From Phyllostachys edulis (lineage: Eukaryota > Streptophyta > Magnoliopsida > Poales > Poaceae), in contig CM070548.1 of assembly GCA_036346405.1 (NCBI GenBank), forward strand, positions 60,820,611 to 60,884,610: DNA of 64,000 nt, written 5' to 3'. The translations under genes and the position numbers were made by a program. Under the pieces are notes generated by a model. That model was given only the letters and a program-made list of their open reading frames with translations. It searched no databases and was not told where the DNA came from. Shown piece after piece: positions 1 through 12,274 of the stretch (position 1 is its first letter; each line of letters starts with the position of its first letter).

Positions 1-2153
1 TCCGAAAAGGATAAAGAGGATGACAGGTGGGACCCACTGGATTTTTGAATTTCCAGAATTAGAATAATTCTAGAAATAAGGTAGAGAGAGCGACATGTGG
101 GACCAATAAGATAAAAGGATTTTCAAGAATTAAATTAATTCCCAAAATAAGATTAGGGGTTGACATGTGGGGCCACTGGTCTATGGACCAGGTCCACAGA
201 GATATGCTAGTCCAAGGTGGACCAAGCTCATGGCTAGGGTTTGACCAAAGGTTGGCTGACATGCGGGACCCGCATGTAAGAGAGAGAAATAATTAGGGTT
301 TCTAATTGAGTGGATGACATTTAGGGTCAACATGTAAAAGAGAAAAGGGACTTATCTTATTGCCTGACATAGGGGCTCACATGGAAGACACAAAGACAGA
401 TATATTGCTTGGATGGTACGGATGCCAAGCTACTACAGAAAAAGAATTCGTTCTGTAGTTTAGATGTGTTGTATGACAAGTATGGTCCACACAACGCATC
501 AGATAGGAGGAGATAGCTACGTGAGGTAACAGAGGACATGGAATACACTTCAACAGAGAACAGCAAACCGAGGAGTCGGCTGATCCATGGCACAATGGCT
601 ACTTGCCTCTCGCACAAGGTGGCAGAGAAAAGAAAGAACCGAGAAGGAAATATTTCACCTGGGGTTGCACAACAGAGAAAGAAGGAAATCAGTGACCGAT
701 CGATGAGGCTGCACAATAGAGAAATAAAAGGGTCTGCTTCCATAGAAACTACAGAACAACACTTCAGCCCGTTCGGCTGGTCCTTGGTGGCATGGATTTG
801 GCAGCCAGGTTGCAAGGTAGTGGTTATGATCAATTGGGGCAAGCATGACACAGCAGAAGAAAGAAGGCCAACGTAGCAGCAGAGAAACAGACTAGAGAAG
901 GAAAATTAACAGGGAGGACAGAGGGTGCATCCGGCTGGCTGATGGTGCTATGATGCATTGGCATGGAGATGGAAGCCAAGAATTAGAGCAAGAGAGAGGA
1001 TTAACAAAGAAGGGAGGGCATAGAAAAGAAATCAACAGAAACCACGAATTTGAGAGCAAACCAAGCAACAGTAGGAACAGTAGATGATTTGGCGGTCCTT
1101 GGCGCATGGCATGGACGGCGTCAATTCTTTTGGTACTGCGATGGAAAACAAAGAGAGAAAGAATTAGGAGAAGGAGGCAAAGGATCAATCGGACACAAGC
1201 AGCCACGAAGGAAGCTAGGCTACGTACTAGACAATTAGAAGGAGAAAACCGAAAGCTACATAGGTGCTAGGATTACATGACGCATAGTGCACATGCTGAT
1301 TATGGCGCACATGATGGCCGGTGGCCAGAGGCGACGCGGCAGCAGCGAAGGGGCAAAACGGAAAGGAAACGACGAGCCGGACGCAATGGCACGATCGGAT
1401 TTTGGAAAAACTCACCGAGGAAGCGAGCAACGCGACGAACGTGGTTCGGCTTTACGGCTTGACATGGCTCCGGCGATCTTCGGGCGAGGTGGATGGAACC
1501 ATGACGTAGAGGACGACGACGCGAAGTCAACGCCGAAGACGGTTCGGCCGACGGACGTCAGATGAAGGCGCAACTCACCGGAAAAGACCTTTGGGGAGAG
1601 CTCGGTATTCTACAGATGGCGACGAAAATAGATTGGTTTGGAGGAAACCAATTTAGGGGATTGAAAGAGGAGATCAAGACGGACGCGATGGTGCAAACGG
1701 TTCGCTTTTATACACACGGTAGAGGAAGATATGGAATTTAGAATATTTGGTTTGGATACGGATACGAAAACGAGACTCTCGGCTGCAACCGATCAGCTGG
1801 GAACGAGTTCGATTTGGATATGTGAACAGTGTTTGCGCAATACTATAACACGTGGGCAGGAGAGAGAAACAGCAGATTTTTGGAATTAAAGAAAATCCCA
1901 AAAATCAAGGAGGCCAAATAAATAGCAAACAAATCCAGAAAAATCTCAGAAAATACCAGAAAATTCCTTGCAACACAAGGAAGCCAAATAACACAGGTTT
2001 TTATTTAATTGATGTTTAGATTAGTCAAATTAAATATTTTAAATTTAGAAAAGTCCCAATTAAGCTTTATTAAATCAAATAAAATTGGTGAAATTTTTCA
2101 GGGACCTAAACTACTCAAAAGATTTTTAAAAAGCCAAATTTTGGGACATTACA
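1..2153 (-). repeat. Tekay/Del-type gypsy LTR, partial
   Basis: The right edge reads TTTTGGGACATTACA, the reverse complement of a TGTAATGTCCC LTR start, close to the TGTAACATCCC start of the other gypsy LTRs in this window. The interior has several copies of the GACATGTGGGACC motif near 90-270, also shared with those LTRs. No polypurine tract lies just right of 2153, so this is a 5' LTR or solo LTR rather than a 3' LTR. The left end is outside the window, so the TSD cannot be tested. Short open frames inside (for example 357-851 minus) have no recognisable domain. Confidence 0.7.
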
Positions 2154-3655
2154 ACACTGGCAACATTTTCTCACTTCATTGATGATATTTCTACTGTTTG
2201 CTACTAAACAAGTGTTGTCTATCACTTTAGTTTGAGTGGCTACAACGGATCGCAAGCACATTCGAGTGCGCCATTCGCAGCCCAGAGCACACTGTACTAG
2301 GGCTTCTCAGCACTATAAAGTACATCTTCGCGGTGTCCAAGAATATGAACTACGGTCGATTGAGAGACGACATCCTACGCGCTGCGCACCGAGTGGGCCG
2401 ACCATGCTCACCTGCTAGGTCACCATGGCCTAATCAGTGGCAGGCATCTTAGCGCTCCCTGTTGGTCATCCGCATTGTAGATCGGTGAGGAGGTAAGTTA
2501 TATACAAATTTATGCCCTGTTTTTTTTTATTACATCTTAGGTTGTGCTAACATCATGTTGTATTCCAGCCCCACGTCCGTCGGGATGCATCACTTCTGCT
2601 GTCCACCCCCAACTCAGACTAGCACTGCCCCTCGATCATCAGCACTGCACATTCGGGAGCTACGAGATGTTCAGCTTAGGTCCTGAATATTGATTTCGCT
2701 TAACATCATCCATCTTGCATCCTTTAGTTGAGCATGGGGGTGATGGCCATCCGTCAACCGATGAGGAGACGACCATCCCAATCTTCGTCAAGGAGTAGTA
2801 CACGTGCGTGGTTTGGTGAAGCACCTGTGGTGCCCACCTTGTCGTGACGTTGACCAATCGGCATCAACTACCAAGACGAGCTCCTCCGGGGTCGCTGATA
2901 CATCGCACGGTCAATGCCAGAGCTCCTCTGCACCAAGGGACATGCAAACAACATACCTGGGGGTGGACGATCCGGGCACGAATTTCTTTATTACAATCTC
3001 CGTACCCCCTCCAAACCGATACACGCTCTCCGGACCGGTTAACGTATCCAACGGGATAGGCTCAACGCAAAACCATAACGTACACGCAGACACAGCGAGC
3101 AAAGAGTGGCTCAGACGAGTGAGCCATATTGTATCCTGCGTGTAATTACACTGCATAGATGTTATGCGCTTTTGTTGTGCTATTTTTTTTTTGCATATTT
3201 TGTATGTTTTTTGCGTATTGTCAGAGTAGATCAGTTCTGGATTCACATGAACTCATAAAACACCAAGGTTCACATGAAATCATAAAACCCTAAACCGGGG
3301 AGGGGGGTCACATTAGTATTGACATTTCTTGTGGAGTTGCATACTAAAATTTGAAAAATAAAATTGATGAAATTTCAGAATAAACAATGTAATTTGTGAA
3401 TTACATACCGCGCATGGTTTGGTTAGATGCATTACAAACGACAACATGCACAAATCAACAAACCGGAAAACACCTAAGATACACGCGCATATTTTTTGGA
3501 ATCGAAAAAAAGAAGGATCGAAATTAGTCTTCGCGGTGCATTGGCCCCTTCCCCTTATCTCGAGATTGCCCATGGCGGCAGCGAGTGTCGAAGTCATCCA
3601 TGTTCGGTGAAACGAGCTAGACGATTGCATGATGTTAGCAGAATGAAAGGCGAAG
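2154..3655. other. Unassigned sequence, possible 3' part of MULE
   Basis: This stretch lies between the LTR edge and the MULE transposase relic. An open frame at 2804-3145 (plus, 113 codons) has no domain I recognise. A T-rich tract near 3181-3215 follows it. The sequence may be the 3' portion or captured cargo of the MULE, but I found no terminal inverted repeat. Confidence 0.3.
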
Positions 3656-3659
3656 TCAA

Positions 3660-5139
3660 TAATCAAGATGTGAATTGAGCATCACCTCATCGATCCGAAG
3701 TGTGCCAGGGCGACGGGGAGTTCTAGGACAGCCATCGGTGTCACTAGCAGGAGCCTTCCCCTTGTCGACGGGTGTCTCTTCAATAGGGTCAGGTACATAA
3801 GGTTTCCATCACTGGAAGGTCTCGGCTTGCATCACGTAATTCAGCATGTACTTCTGCTGGATGAATGCCCAATCGTACATCTGGAGGCCGTTGATCCATT
3901 GGAAGAAATTCCAATGCATCTCAAGCTGCCATTTTGCGCGGATGAAGTGCCCTTGTACTACCCGGTGAGGAAAGTGTCATCCATCGTGAGCACTGAACGA
4001 CTGAACTTGAAGTGATCTATGTCCTGGGCAAAAACCCAGAACACCCGGTGCAGTATGAAGCAGTTAGGGCCTCCATTAGGATCTTCACTTTCAACCTTGT
4101 TTATGTATGTGTCATGGTTTGCTTCGGCAATCTAGTGAAGTATTCTCGGTACAAGGTTGTACGCCTTTTCGTATGTCCCGCATTGGTCTCAATAACCTTG
4201 CTATAGCATACTAGATTAGTGATTTCTGAGAACAACATCATGGGGAAGATGGACATGTCCTCCACAACTAGGTGGCTGATGAGGCTTGCCACATATACGG
4301 AAGTCACATTTCGATGCTGTCTTGGACCGGTGCACCCGGTACACATGGCTGATGGATAAGGTGAACTGTGCTATAGCTTGCTGCACAGCCGCCTTGCTTG
4401 GGAAGTGCTGCCCAACTAAGAGGGTGTCAGAATCAAATCCCCACTGGGACCCTTCTTCTTACGGCAGTATGAGCAACTACACTGTGATATCATCAAGTCT
4501 GGATGCCACGTAAGGCACCTCCGATGACACAATTCCGCCATTCAAACCACCACCCCAGGGTGCGTCCTCCTCGCTACCATCCGAGCCTAGGTCGGCGTCC
4601 TTGTCGGACTCCAACCCGGGAGGCTGGTCCGGTAGATACTCGTGGTTGTCAATGCGGGCCGACCACCATAGTCCAAACCCCTCATTTTGCACAAAATTAT
4701 GCCCAAGTCTTCTCTCGTACACTTCCTCCAAAACAGCATATACCGTGCTACCATCTTCAAGCTATGCCTACGGTTGCCCGCTTCTCGAGGCACCAACATC
4801 ATCAACGTTTCTCGGCGCCCTACATACAAAATTCAAGTACACCATCGGCTTCCTGTATATCACCACCTCGGCCTGGGAAGCAATATGCATGTACTGGCCT
4901 CATGCTACGCTTTCATTTACCTCGACTAGCTCCCATACGCCCTCCCCTCCCCTATTCGTGCAGGTGATACCCTCGATGACAAGTTTCTTTATCGTTGCCT
5001 CCATGTCGAACTCCCTCCGGATGCAGCTACTAAGCTCATGGATATTCATCGCATAGAGCCCTTGCGCCCGAGACCACCTTGTACTGGCATCTCGACAGGT
5101 CCAACCTGTTGGGTCCAGCTCGTACGAGACTATCGTCAT
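3660..5139 (-). pseudogene. Mutator-like (MULE) transposase, broken
   Basis: Read on the minus strand, 5139-4900 encodes an N-terminal PB1-like region with NIHELSSCIRREF and KKLVIEGITCTNRGG, as in plant MULE proteins. An acidic linker follows at 4731-4477 (SDKDADLGSDGSEED). Around 4430-4270 there is a zinc-binding or DNA-binding type segment with VGQHFPSKAAVQQAI. At about 4100-3950 the start of the MULE transposase core appears, ending with RSVLTMDDTFLTG then YKGT, the family's first catalytic Asp region. After that the usual core is replaced by unrelated sequence ending near 3675. Several stops and frameshifts interrupt it, and the rest of the core is missing, so it cannot be active. The family assignment is firm from motif order; exact exon limits are not. 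Confidence 0.72.
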
Positions 5140-5239
5140 AAAACACTACCAACTCTTGCATGTTCGAAATTACATAAAGACACATCAACCCAATTTACGG
5201 TACACAGTATAACAAATAGGGTATTTAATTACCACTAAT

Positions 5240-5830
5240 TAATTAATTGTACACGACTATTTACTTAGGATTATTTTGTTAATTACCACTAATTAAATAG
5301 TACTAAATTAATTAATACTAATTAATTATGTCTAATTTATTTGCCACTAATTTCCCATGAGTAAATAATTATGACATATTAAGTACAAATAATTGGCAAT
5401 TAAATATGAATAATTAATTAATTAGCAATAAATTGATTACTTATCAATAAATTACTTATGAGTAATTCATTACATCTAACTAATTACCTCTAAATTAATT
5501 ACGATTAATTAATTCACACTAATTAACTATGCATCATTAATTAATCATAGTTAATTATGAGTATGTAATTACCACTTATTAACTACGAGTCATCACTTAC
5601 CAACAAATTAATTATGGCTACGTAATTACGACCCACTAATTTCCACTAATTTAATTAAGATTTCTTAATTATGACTAATTAATTAATTAATACTTAATTA
5701 TCACGATTACTTACGACTAATTAATCTGCGGCGTATTTAATTACGACTACATAATTACAACTAATTTAATAACCACTTATAAACTACGAGTAAATTACCA
5801 TTAATTAACTACGACTGAAATAATCACAAC
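5240..5830. repeat. AT-rich TTAATTA tract, copy 1
   Basis: Dense, irregular repetition of TAATTA, ACTAATTAATTA and TTACGACTAATTA words. It lies upstream (minus-strand sense) of the MULE exon at 4900-5139 and is probably intron or 5' flank of the transposase. It is not a clean microsatellite. Confidence 0.7.
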
Positions 5831-5973
5831 TAATGCATAGGAAATTATTTCACCTTGCCTTGATGTCGACCTCACTGTACTGCATAAAAATTCACGTACA
5901 CCATCGGCTTCCCGTATATCGCCGCCTCGGCCTGGGAAGCAATATGCATGTACTGGCCCCATGCTACGCTTCC

Positions 5974-6204
5974 TTACACCACGACTAGCTCCCATACACC
6001 TTGCCCTCCTCTATTCGTGTAGGTGATCCCTTCGATTACAAGTTTCTTCATCGTTGCCTCTGTGTTGAACTCCCTCCGGATGTAGATCCTAAGCTCGTGA
6101 ATATTCATCACATAGAGCCCCAGCTCCCGGATCATCTTGTATTGGCATTTCGACAGGTCCAACCAGTCGGGTCCAGCCCGTACGAGACTATCGCCATAAA
6201 ACAC
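5974..6204 (-). pseudogene. Duplicate of MULE first exon
   Basis: This open frame of 76 codons starts with ATG at 6204 and repeats the PB1-like N-terminal region seen at 4900-5139: MNIHELRIYIRREF, then KKLVIEGITYTNRGG and VWELV. A stop follows VWELVVV, and beyond it the frame continues with WGQYMHIASQAE to about 5880, where GTGAGG could be a splice donor. It is the upstream unit of the tandem duplication, so one transposase relic carries two first exons. It has no catalytic residues of its own. Confidence 0.65.
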
Positions 6205-6284
6205 TACCTACTCTCGCTTGTTCGAAATTACCTAAAGCTACATCAACCCGATTTACGTACACAATATAACAAATAAGGTATTTA

Positions 6285-6900
6285 ATTACCACTAATGAAT
6301 TTACTGTACACGACTATTTACATAAGATTATTTTGTTAATTACAACTAATTAAATAGGACTAAATTAATTAATACTAATTAATTATGACTAATTTATTTG
6401 CCACTAATTTCCTACGACATAAATAATTACTTAATTATTAAATACAAGTAATTGGCAATTAAAAACGAGTAATTAAATATGAATAATTAATTAATTAGCA
6501 ATAAATTAATTGCTTTTTAATAAATTACTTACAAGTAATTCATTACATCTAACTAATTACCACTAAATTATTTGCGATTAATTAATTCACACTAATTAAC
6601 TACACGTCATTAATTAATCATAGTTAATTATGAGTGTTTAATTACCACTAATTAAATACGAGTCATTACTTACCAACAAATTAATTATGGCTACGTAATT
6701 ACGACCACTTAATTTCTACTATGACTAAATTAATTACGATTTATTAATTACGACTAATTAATTAATTAATACTTAATTACCACTTAATACTTATGACTAA
6801 TTAACTACAAGTATTTAATTACCACTAATGTATTTACGACTTATAAACTACGAGTAAATTACCACTAATTAACTACGACAGGAATAATTACATCTAATGC
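6285..6900. repeat. AT-rich TTAATTA tract, copy 2
   Basis: Second copy of the AT-rich tract at 5240-5830, again built from TAATTA-type words, belonging to the upstream unit of the 1059-base duplication. Confidence 0.7.
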
Positions 6901-6952
6901 ATAGGAAATAATTTTACCTTACCTTGATGTTGACCTCACTGTTATTACACGG

Positions 6953-7967
6953 TCCTAAGCACTGCTCTAAACACTATTTAATTCATAGCGTAATCCGAAA
7001 AAAGTTTTAGTTCAATTCTCTATATTTTCACTAACGAGCGTGAGAATGAAAATGAATTCCAGAATGAGAGCGAGCATGACGCCGGTTTTTATAGCTGTGC
7101 GAAGGCGTTTCGTGCCGACCGCCAAGCAACGGGAGAGAATCCCGCGTGTTGTGCACAGTGATTATGTATGCATGTGAACAAAGGCAGCGAGGTGATGGAG
7201 TTGATGGATGGGACGGGGAAAGATTGAGGGGATAGGGGACACTTTTGGCGGAATGTGAAAACGCGCCCGTGCCCTAGTCGTAGGGAGATCCGGCCCAACG
7301 GTTAGGATTAAATACCGTGTAATTGTGGGGACTTGGCAGGAATTTGGGCACGTTCGGCCGGCAATATCGTGCCACGATGGCACAGCAAAGGCGGTTCTGG
7401 GTGAGGGGGAGCAGACATGCCCACGTGGCGGCATCCAAGTGAGGGGGCCGGTAGAGACGATGTCCAGGCGCTAGGTGTGCGATAGGGGCGCGTCTGTGGT
7501 AGGGTGGACCGGTGGAGCCGGCGCCATGCGCTGGTCGCATGGACAAGGCTTGTTCAGACGCCAGATGCATGGTAGCGGCCATGTGTAGGGACGAGGCGAG
7601 TACGGGCGCTAGATGTGCAGTGGAGATAAAATCTAGATGTGGGAGGCATGGTTTTGGACGCGTGTCGACCCAGGCACGTCTGTTTTGCCATTTTTATCAT
7701 TACGGCTCGTGAACGGCTAGTTTCGTTAATAACGCCTCCAACAGTGCTATTTAGGGAAAAAAAACTCCACTTCTTTTGTCTCTCTCGCTTTCTTCCTCTA
7801 CTCATCCGCCGGTTGTCTTCTTCGTTTCCGTTGCCGCCATTCATCGTTCGGCTCCTATGTTCTTGATGTTCTCTTCCCCTCTATTTCATTTGTTGTCTCC
7901 GTTGCTCCTTACTTGGTTTTTCCATTTGTTTCTTGTGGGGAGGGGGTGTCTCGCCATGGATCTGCGT
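6953..7967. other. Gene-poor stretch, possible MULE 5' flank
   Basis: No recognisable gene. Sequence is moderately GC-rich from 7080 to 7640 and then CT-rich from about 7765. Open frames on both strands (for example 7274-7582 minus) overlap each other without domain content. This may be the promoter side of the MULE relic or the upstream flank of the serpin pseudogene. Confidence 0.3.
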
Positions 7968-8286
7968 GTGTTTGCTTCTCCCGGGGTCTTCTTTCTCCCA
8001 ACTTGCGCTGTTTGCTTGCCATACTGGTGTCCTCTTCCTCTTTTGTCCCTTTTCTTTTTCTTAGGTTTGAGTGTGTTTTCCCTCACTTCTTCGTTCGGCT
8101 GATGTTGGGAATGGTTCGCTATTGGTCTATGTTTCGTTGTTTCAGGTTGTGTTCACCTCGTATCGCTGCTTTCTCACCGTCCCGGTGTCATCTACCTCTC
8201 CCCTTCTCTTTCTTTTACTTCGATTTGAGTGTATTTTACTTCTCCCCCTTCGTTCGGTTACTATTGGGGCTGGTTCTTCGTTGGTC
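7968..8286 (+). repeat. CT-rich direct duplication, about 160-base unit
   Basis: Two adjacent units (about 7968-8127 and 8128-8286) share the order of blocks TTTGAGTGTGTTTTCCCTCA / TTTGAGTGTATTTTACTTCT, then CTTCGTTCGG, then CTATTGGTC / CGTTGGTCC. The similarity is imperfect. It sits immediately upstream of the serpin segment. Confidence 0.6.
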
Positions 8287-8294
8287 CATCCTAG

Positions 8295-8406
8295 GAACCT
8301 CATCTTCTCGCGCTACTGAAGTGCATCGCAGCCTACGGCGATGGCGGCAGCAACCTCATCTTCTCTCTGTTGTCCATCCACATCGGCCTCGCGCTGATGT
8401 CGGCCG
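8295..8406 (+). pseudogene. Serpin fragment, exon 1 upstream part
   Basis: The plus strand reads SNLIFSLLSIHIGLALMSA up to 8406. This matches the N-terminal serpin helix-B region (consensus like NLVFSPLSIHVALAL). The reading frame stops matching at 8407, where a solo LTR begins. It resumes in the same frame after 11247 once one copy of the 5-base duplication is discounted. The true start codon is not visible; upstream sequence is the CT-rich duplication. Serpins are protease inhibitors, and plant members act mostly in the cytosol or apoplast. This copy lacks most of the protein and cannot function. Confidence 0.75.
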
Positions 8407-11247
8407 TGAAACAACTCGGAATTTCAAAATTTCAAAACTTTTTGCAATTTTCGGCTTGGATTTGATTTCTTTCCCTTTTCGGCACTTCTCAACCCCCTTC
8501 CCACTTTCCTTTTTGGGCATTTGCGCTTCCCCACCTGGGGGCACCTTCTCCCCCATGCGCCACCCCCTTCGTCCTCCCACGCGTCATCGCCCCTACGCCA
8601 CCATCCTCCCGGTCTTTGCCGCCGCTGGCCGCCACTTGCCAGCCACGCAAAGACCTCCACCAAGATTTTCCATCGGCTTTCGCCACGCCACCTCACGCTG
8701 CCACCTCACCCTGCCCGGCGCCGCCCAACCATGCTTGGCCACCCACGTCACCGCCACAACCGCACCACCTCCCTGCTCCCACCGCCTCTCCCCAGCATAT
8801 AAAAGCCCCTTCCGAGTGTGGCTTCACCTCCATCCCCTCCGACGTCGGCCGAATTTCAAGATTTCGCCGTCTCCTCCCTCTTCCTCTCCGACAACCCGAG
8901 GTGAAATTCACCGCCTCCTTCCTCCCCTCCCCTCCCACCCCCAGCTATGGCATCCCCTTACCTCCCCGGTTCTTTTCCCCATCTTTCCCACCCCCAATCC
9001 CACCGGAGCTCGCCGACGCTGAGCTCCTCCTCCGCGCCACTCAAGGCTGCTACCGCCAAGCCGCAACAACGCCTCCCCCGCTCCACCAAAGCCACCCTCG
9101 TGATCCCCATTGTCTGCTGGTGCTCATCAGACCACCTTTTTTCCCTCTGGCGGCCAAACGCCGCCGACCTTCCACCTCCTCTGCTCGGGCGAGTCTTGCA
9201 GGGTTTTGGCCATGTGCTCAAGTCAGCTGGAGCTGGCCGTTATGGCCTGGCCATTTGGTCTTTAGCCCATTTGAGTATTGGGCTTGGCCCAATAATGTTC
9301 ACAATCCGTGAACATTAAACACTGTTCATTCCTCACAACCCATTTACTGTTCAACACTGGTCATAACACAGTAAAATTTAGTTACTGTTCATAAACCGAA
9401 AATCTGATTAATATTCATAAACCATTTTTCATACATGGGTAGTAAATTAGCACTATTCATTATCCGACACCTCTCACCCCCAAAACCCTAATTTGATATC
9501 TTATCCGTTTTGACCATTTCGAGTCTGTGAATTCATGTCTCTACTCTATTCAGTCCAATTAAACACCGAATAAAGTCCTACCACTCCACTCCACCGTTCT
9601 CTTTCATTCTTTTTTAATTTATTTACTTGCATGTTGTTCCCAGTTCATTCCTTGTTGAGCTGTATTTTATTTGGATTATTTTATTTCTTTTCGCACTAGG
9701 TCACAACTTTGATGACCAAACTCCAGAAGACACAAGACAAGTCCAGTGTCTAGAAGAATTTGTGTAAGGAGGCAAGTCGCATTCCTTGATCATTTTGAGC
9801 CTATAATTCATAGATTTGTATTATTACTTTTATTACTATATTTATGCCAATTACTTTAATATTCAAATAATACTTTTGAATGCTATGATAAATAGATAAA
9901 TCCTGTTACCCCACAAACAAACCCACCTAGCACTTGTAGGCTATATTCATCTTAACAAGTTTACATAAAATGATAGCTATATAAGTAGCTTTATTACAAT
10001 GTGTTTATAAAATAATCAAAAGTAGTATTGGCGGTTCGCCAATGGTTTGGTGGAGAGTTGAGAGTTGAGACTAGAAAGTTGGACAACCCAATAAACTTGT
10101 GTTAAAAAGTGAATCAAAGGTGAGATCAAGTAAATGGACAGCCACGAGTTGGTGTTAATCCATTTCCTCACTGGAGACAAGTAAGAACAAAAACCTTGTG
10201 CCAAAGTAACAGACACAGAAAACCGCTCAACCACAGGTGTGGTCATTACTCTCTGGCTTAGTACACTGCTATTCCAATTGAATATCTATAGGATGTCAAC
10301 TGCTCTTGTGTGATAGAGCAGGAGGAATTGGGGTGGGACAGGAGTGAGCCTGTAGGGATACTCGCTGGTCTACACAATGGTATGGACCCGTCAGCCTCGG
10401 TGTACGCATTCCACTATTGGCCGGTGGTCTCCCGAGGGCTGTATGGATTAAGACCTACCGGGTAGAGACTAAAAAGGTTGAGCAGTGAAAAGGTTTTGTT
10501 ATCTCAACTCAATCGCACGCTATCGTGTTACGTGTATATTGATCAGACAGTATGAGTTTGAGATATCTTGTGGGTAAAGTTGGGCAACTCTGCAGAGTGT
10601 ATATATAAAGGTATTCAAATACGTCGTGCTTCCGGTTAATGAAGCTATGTTAATGGGTGATTCTAATACATAGGCATAAGTAGAGTTTTTGATATGTTAA
10701 GTTGGTTTGTGCAATTGTTGAAAAACCCCTGATGTTATTATTTATTATTGTTTTACTGTTTTAAAGATAAACTGTTTTAAATACAAAATACATCCATATA
10801 TGCCTATTATGGTAATACTATATCATTCTTTTGATAATCCTAGCATATAATTAATTAGGATTTCCATGTGGCTTGTTGAGTACGGTAGTAGTACTCATTC
10901 TTACAATATCTGCAAAATATCTACAGAGAAAACCTAAAAAATACGGAGGATCATATTAAGCAGGATTTTGGTGGATCCCCGGACAACAGTGATTACTGCT
11001 ATTAGGTCTCGACTGCGCTCAAGCGTGCATGTAGTTTGAAAGTTTTTTTTTTGTCTTGTATTATATTAACTTTGGGCTTGAATGCCCGTGTCAAGTTAAA
11101 ACTGGCTGTTAAGTCTTAATCTTATGTAATAAAAGTCTGATTTTTTTTTTGTAATCATAAGCTTGCTTGAGATAATACGTACTTCGTAACTATACATCTT
11201 GAACGGTTGTAAAGGGTTTAACGATCCTGAAAATTAGGGCTTTTACA
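8407..11247 (+). repeat. Solo gypsy LTR inside serpin gene
   Basis: The segment starts TGAAACAACTCGG, ends GGGCTTTTACA, and is flanked by perfect 5-base duplications GGCCG at 8402-8406 and 11248-11252. It is 2841 bases long and has no internal pol region, so it is a solo LTR left by LTR-LTR recombination. It carries the LTR box TCTTGTGGGTAAAG followed by CTCTGCAGAGTGTA near 10565-10603, shared with the Tekay-type LTRs elsewhere in the window. A CT/CCG-rich region at 8520-9200 produces long but meaningless open frames. Confidence 0.9.
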
Positions 11248-11252
11248 GGCCG

Positions 11253-11900
11253 GCACCAGCGGAGCCAGCCGCGAGGAGATCTTCAGCGTGGTCGGCGCAC
11301 CGTCACGGGACAAGCTCGCTGACCGGTCGAGGGCTGGCGGGCCGCACGTCGCGTTCACGTGCCTGGAGCGATGCGAGGTGGCCGCTAAAGCCCGCGTACC
11401 GCGACACCGTCGTTGGGACATTCAAGGCCAACACATGGACCGTGGACTTCAAGGACAACGTCAGTCCCTGCATAATTCCATAGATCTATCTATGCTTCTG
11501 ATTGCTTTAGTCTCACCAACTATGTCATCGGATTTTGAACCCTTGTATTCAGGTCTATTGTGGATTAGTATTGATTTTCGTTTAGGATGCGATAGCGGTG
11601 GAACATGGGAATTTCTTAAGATTATTCCCTCAGTGTTCCTGCAAAATTCATAGATGATTGTACTCTGGCATTTAGAATGAGGATAAGATAATTAAATGTT
11701 GATACTAGATTGTCAATACACATGCCTCTGATTTTCCATTTCCTTGTATACCTCCTTTGTAACATCGTGAATCTCTCTCTTTTTTTCTGAATGCAGCCGG
11801 TGGAAGCATGAAAGCAGATCAACGTGTGGGTGGCCGAGGCGACCAGAGACCTCGGTTCGCCGCTGGTGGTGCGCTGTCTGGCCAGGACGGCTCCTAAGGA
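11253..11900 (+). pseudogene. Serpin fragment, exon 1 remainder and exon 2 start
   Basis: After the LTR the frame continues with GASREEIFSVVGAPSRDKLAD and AGGPHVAFTC. A frameshift near 11360 leads to LKPAYRDTVVGTF and TWTVDFKDN. Exon 1 ends at 11459 with a GT donor. The intron runs to a TGCAG acceptor, and exon 2 begins at 11797 with PVEA, then an in-frame TGA at 11809-11811, then KQINVWVAEATRDL. These blocks and their order match plant serpins through the early helices. Homology ends near 11865, so the reactive-centre loop and most of the fold are missing. The intron position is retained, so this is a degraded original or DNA-level copy, not a retrocopy. Confidence 0.78.
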
Positions 11901-12274
11901 TTGTCAGTCTGCTTGTTTGCTTCGATGTCTGGCTTCTAAGCATAGAAGATAAGCGTCTGGGAGCCAGCTGTCTGGGAAGTTCGATGCCTAGTTTGATCCA
12001 CGTTGATTGTTTGATCCAACGGTCTATTTTTTATTTATCAATTCTAGACACATACTTCCAACCAAACAACTCATCTTCAGGTTTGCCTGACCAGACAAAA
12101 ACCATCTACTTTCTAGGCTACATCTAGACACCACTTTTTTCTAGACATGAAGTCTAGGCCACCAACTAAACAGGCCCCTCATCACTAAGGTAATTAGTAA
12201 GGATACGTCCTGTTTACCGGTGGAAGCAAGAAAACATGTTACAAGCTGTTTTTTTATCACACTTACTTGCATTA
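11901..12274. other. Unassigned, possible truncated MITE
   Basis: The right part ends with CCAACTAAACAGGCCC near 12160-12177, an edge sequence common in grass hAT- or PIF-like MITEs. No matching inverted repeat was found on the left, so a MITE is only a suggestion. No coding sequence is recognised. Confidence 0.25.

Larger units (their letters stand above)
4835..6952. repeat. 1.06-kb tandem duplication
   Basis: Sequence from about 4835 to 5893 recurs from about 5894 to 6952. The offset is 1059 bases, measured at the shared block GTACACCATCGGCTTCC (4838 and 5897). Each unit holds the MULE N-terminal coding segment followed by an AT-rich tract and a closing block near CTAATGCATAGGAAA (5832 and 6893). 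The copies differ by scattered substitutions and small indels, so the duplication is not recent. Confidence 0.85.

Noticed and set aside
357..851. 164-codon minus-strand frame
   Set aside because: Inside an LTR, with overlapping frames of similar length on both strands and no domain.
5240..6900. Replication origin or centromeric satellite
   Set aside because: The AT-rich words have no regular monomer and occur only as two copies tied to the MULE duplication.
7913..9022. 369-codon open frame, plus strand
   Set aside because: It crosses the boundary of the solo LTR at 8407, is low-complexity Pro/Ser/Phe-rich, and conflicts with the serpin frame.
8616..9311. 231-codon open frame
   Set aside because: Lies wholly inside the solo LTR; CCN-rich composition explains the absence of stops.
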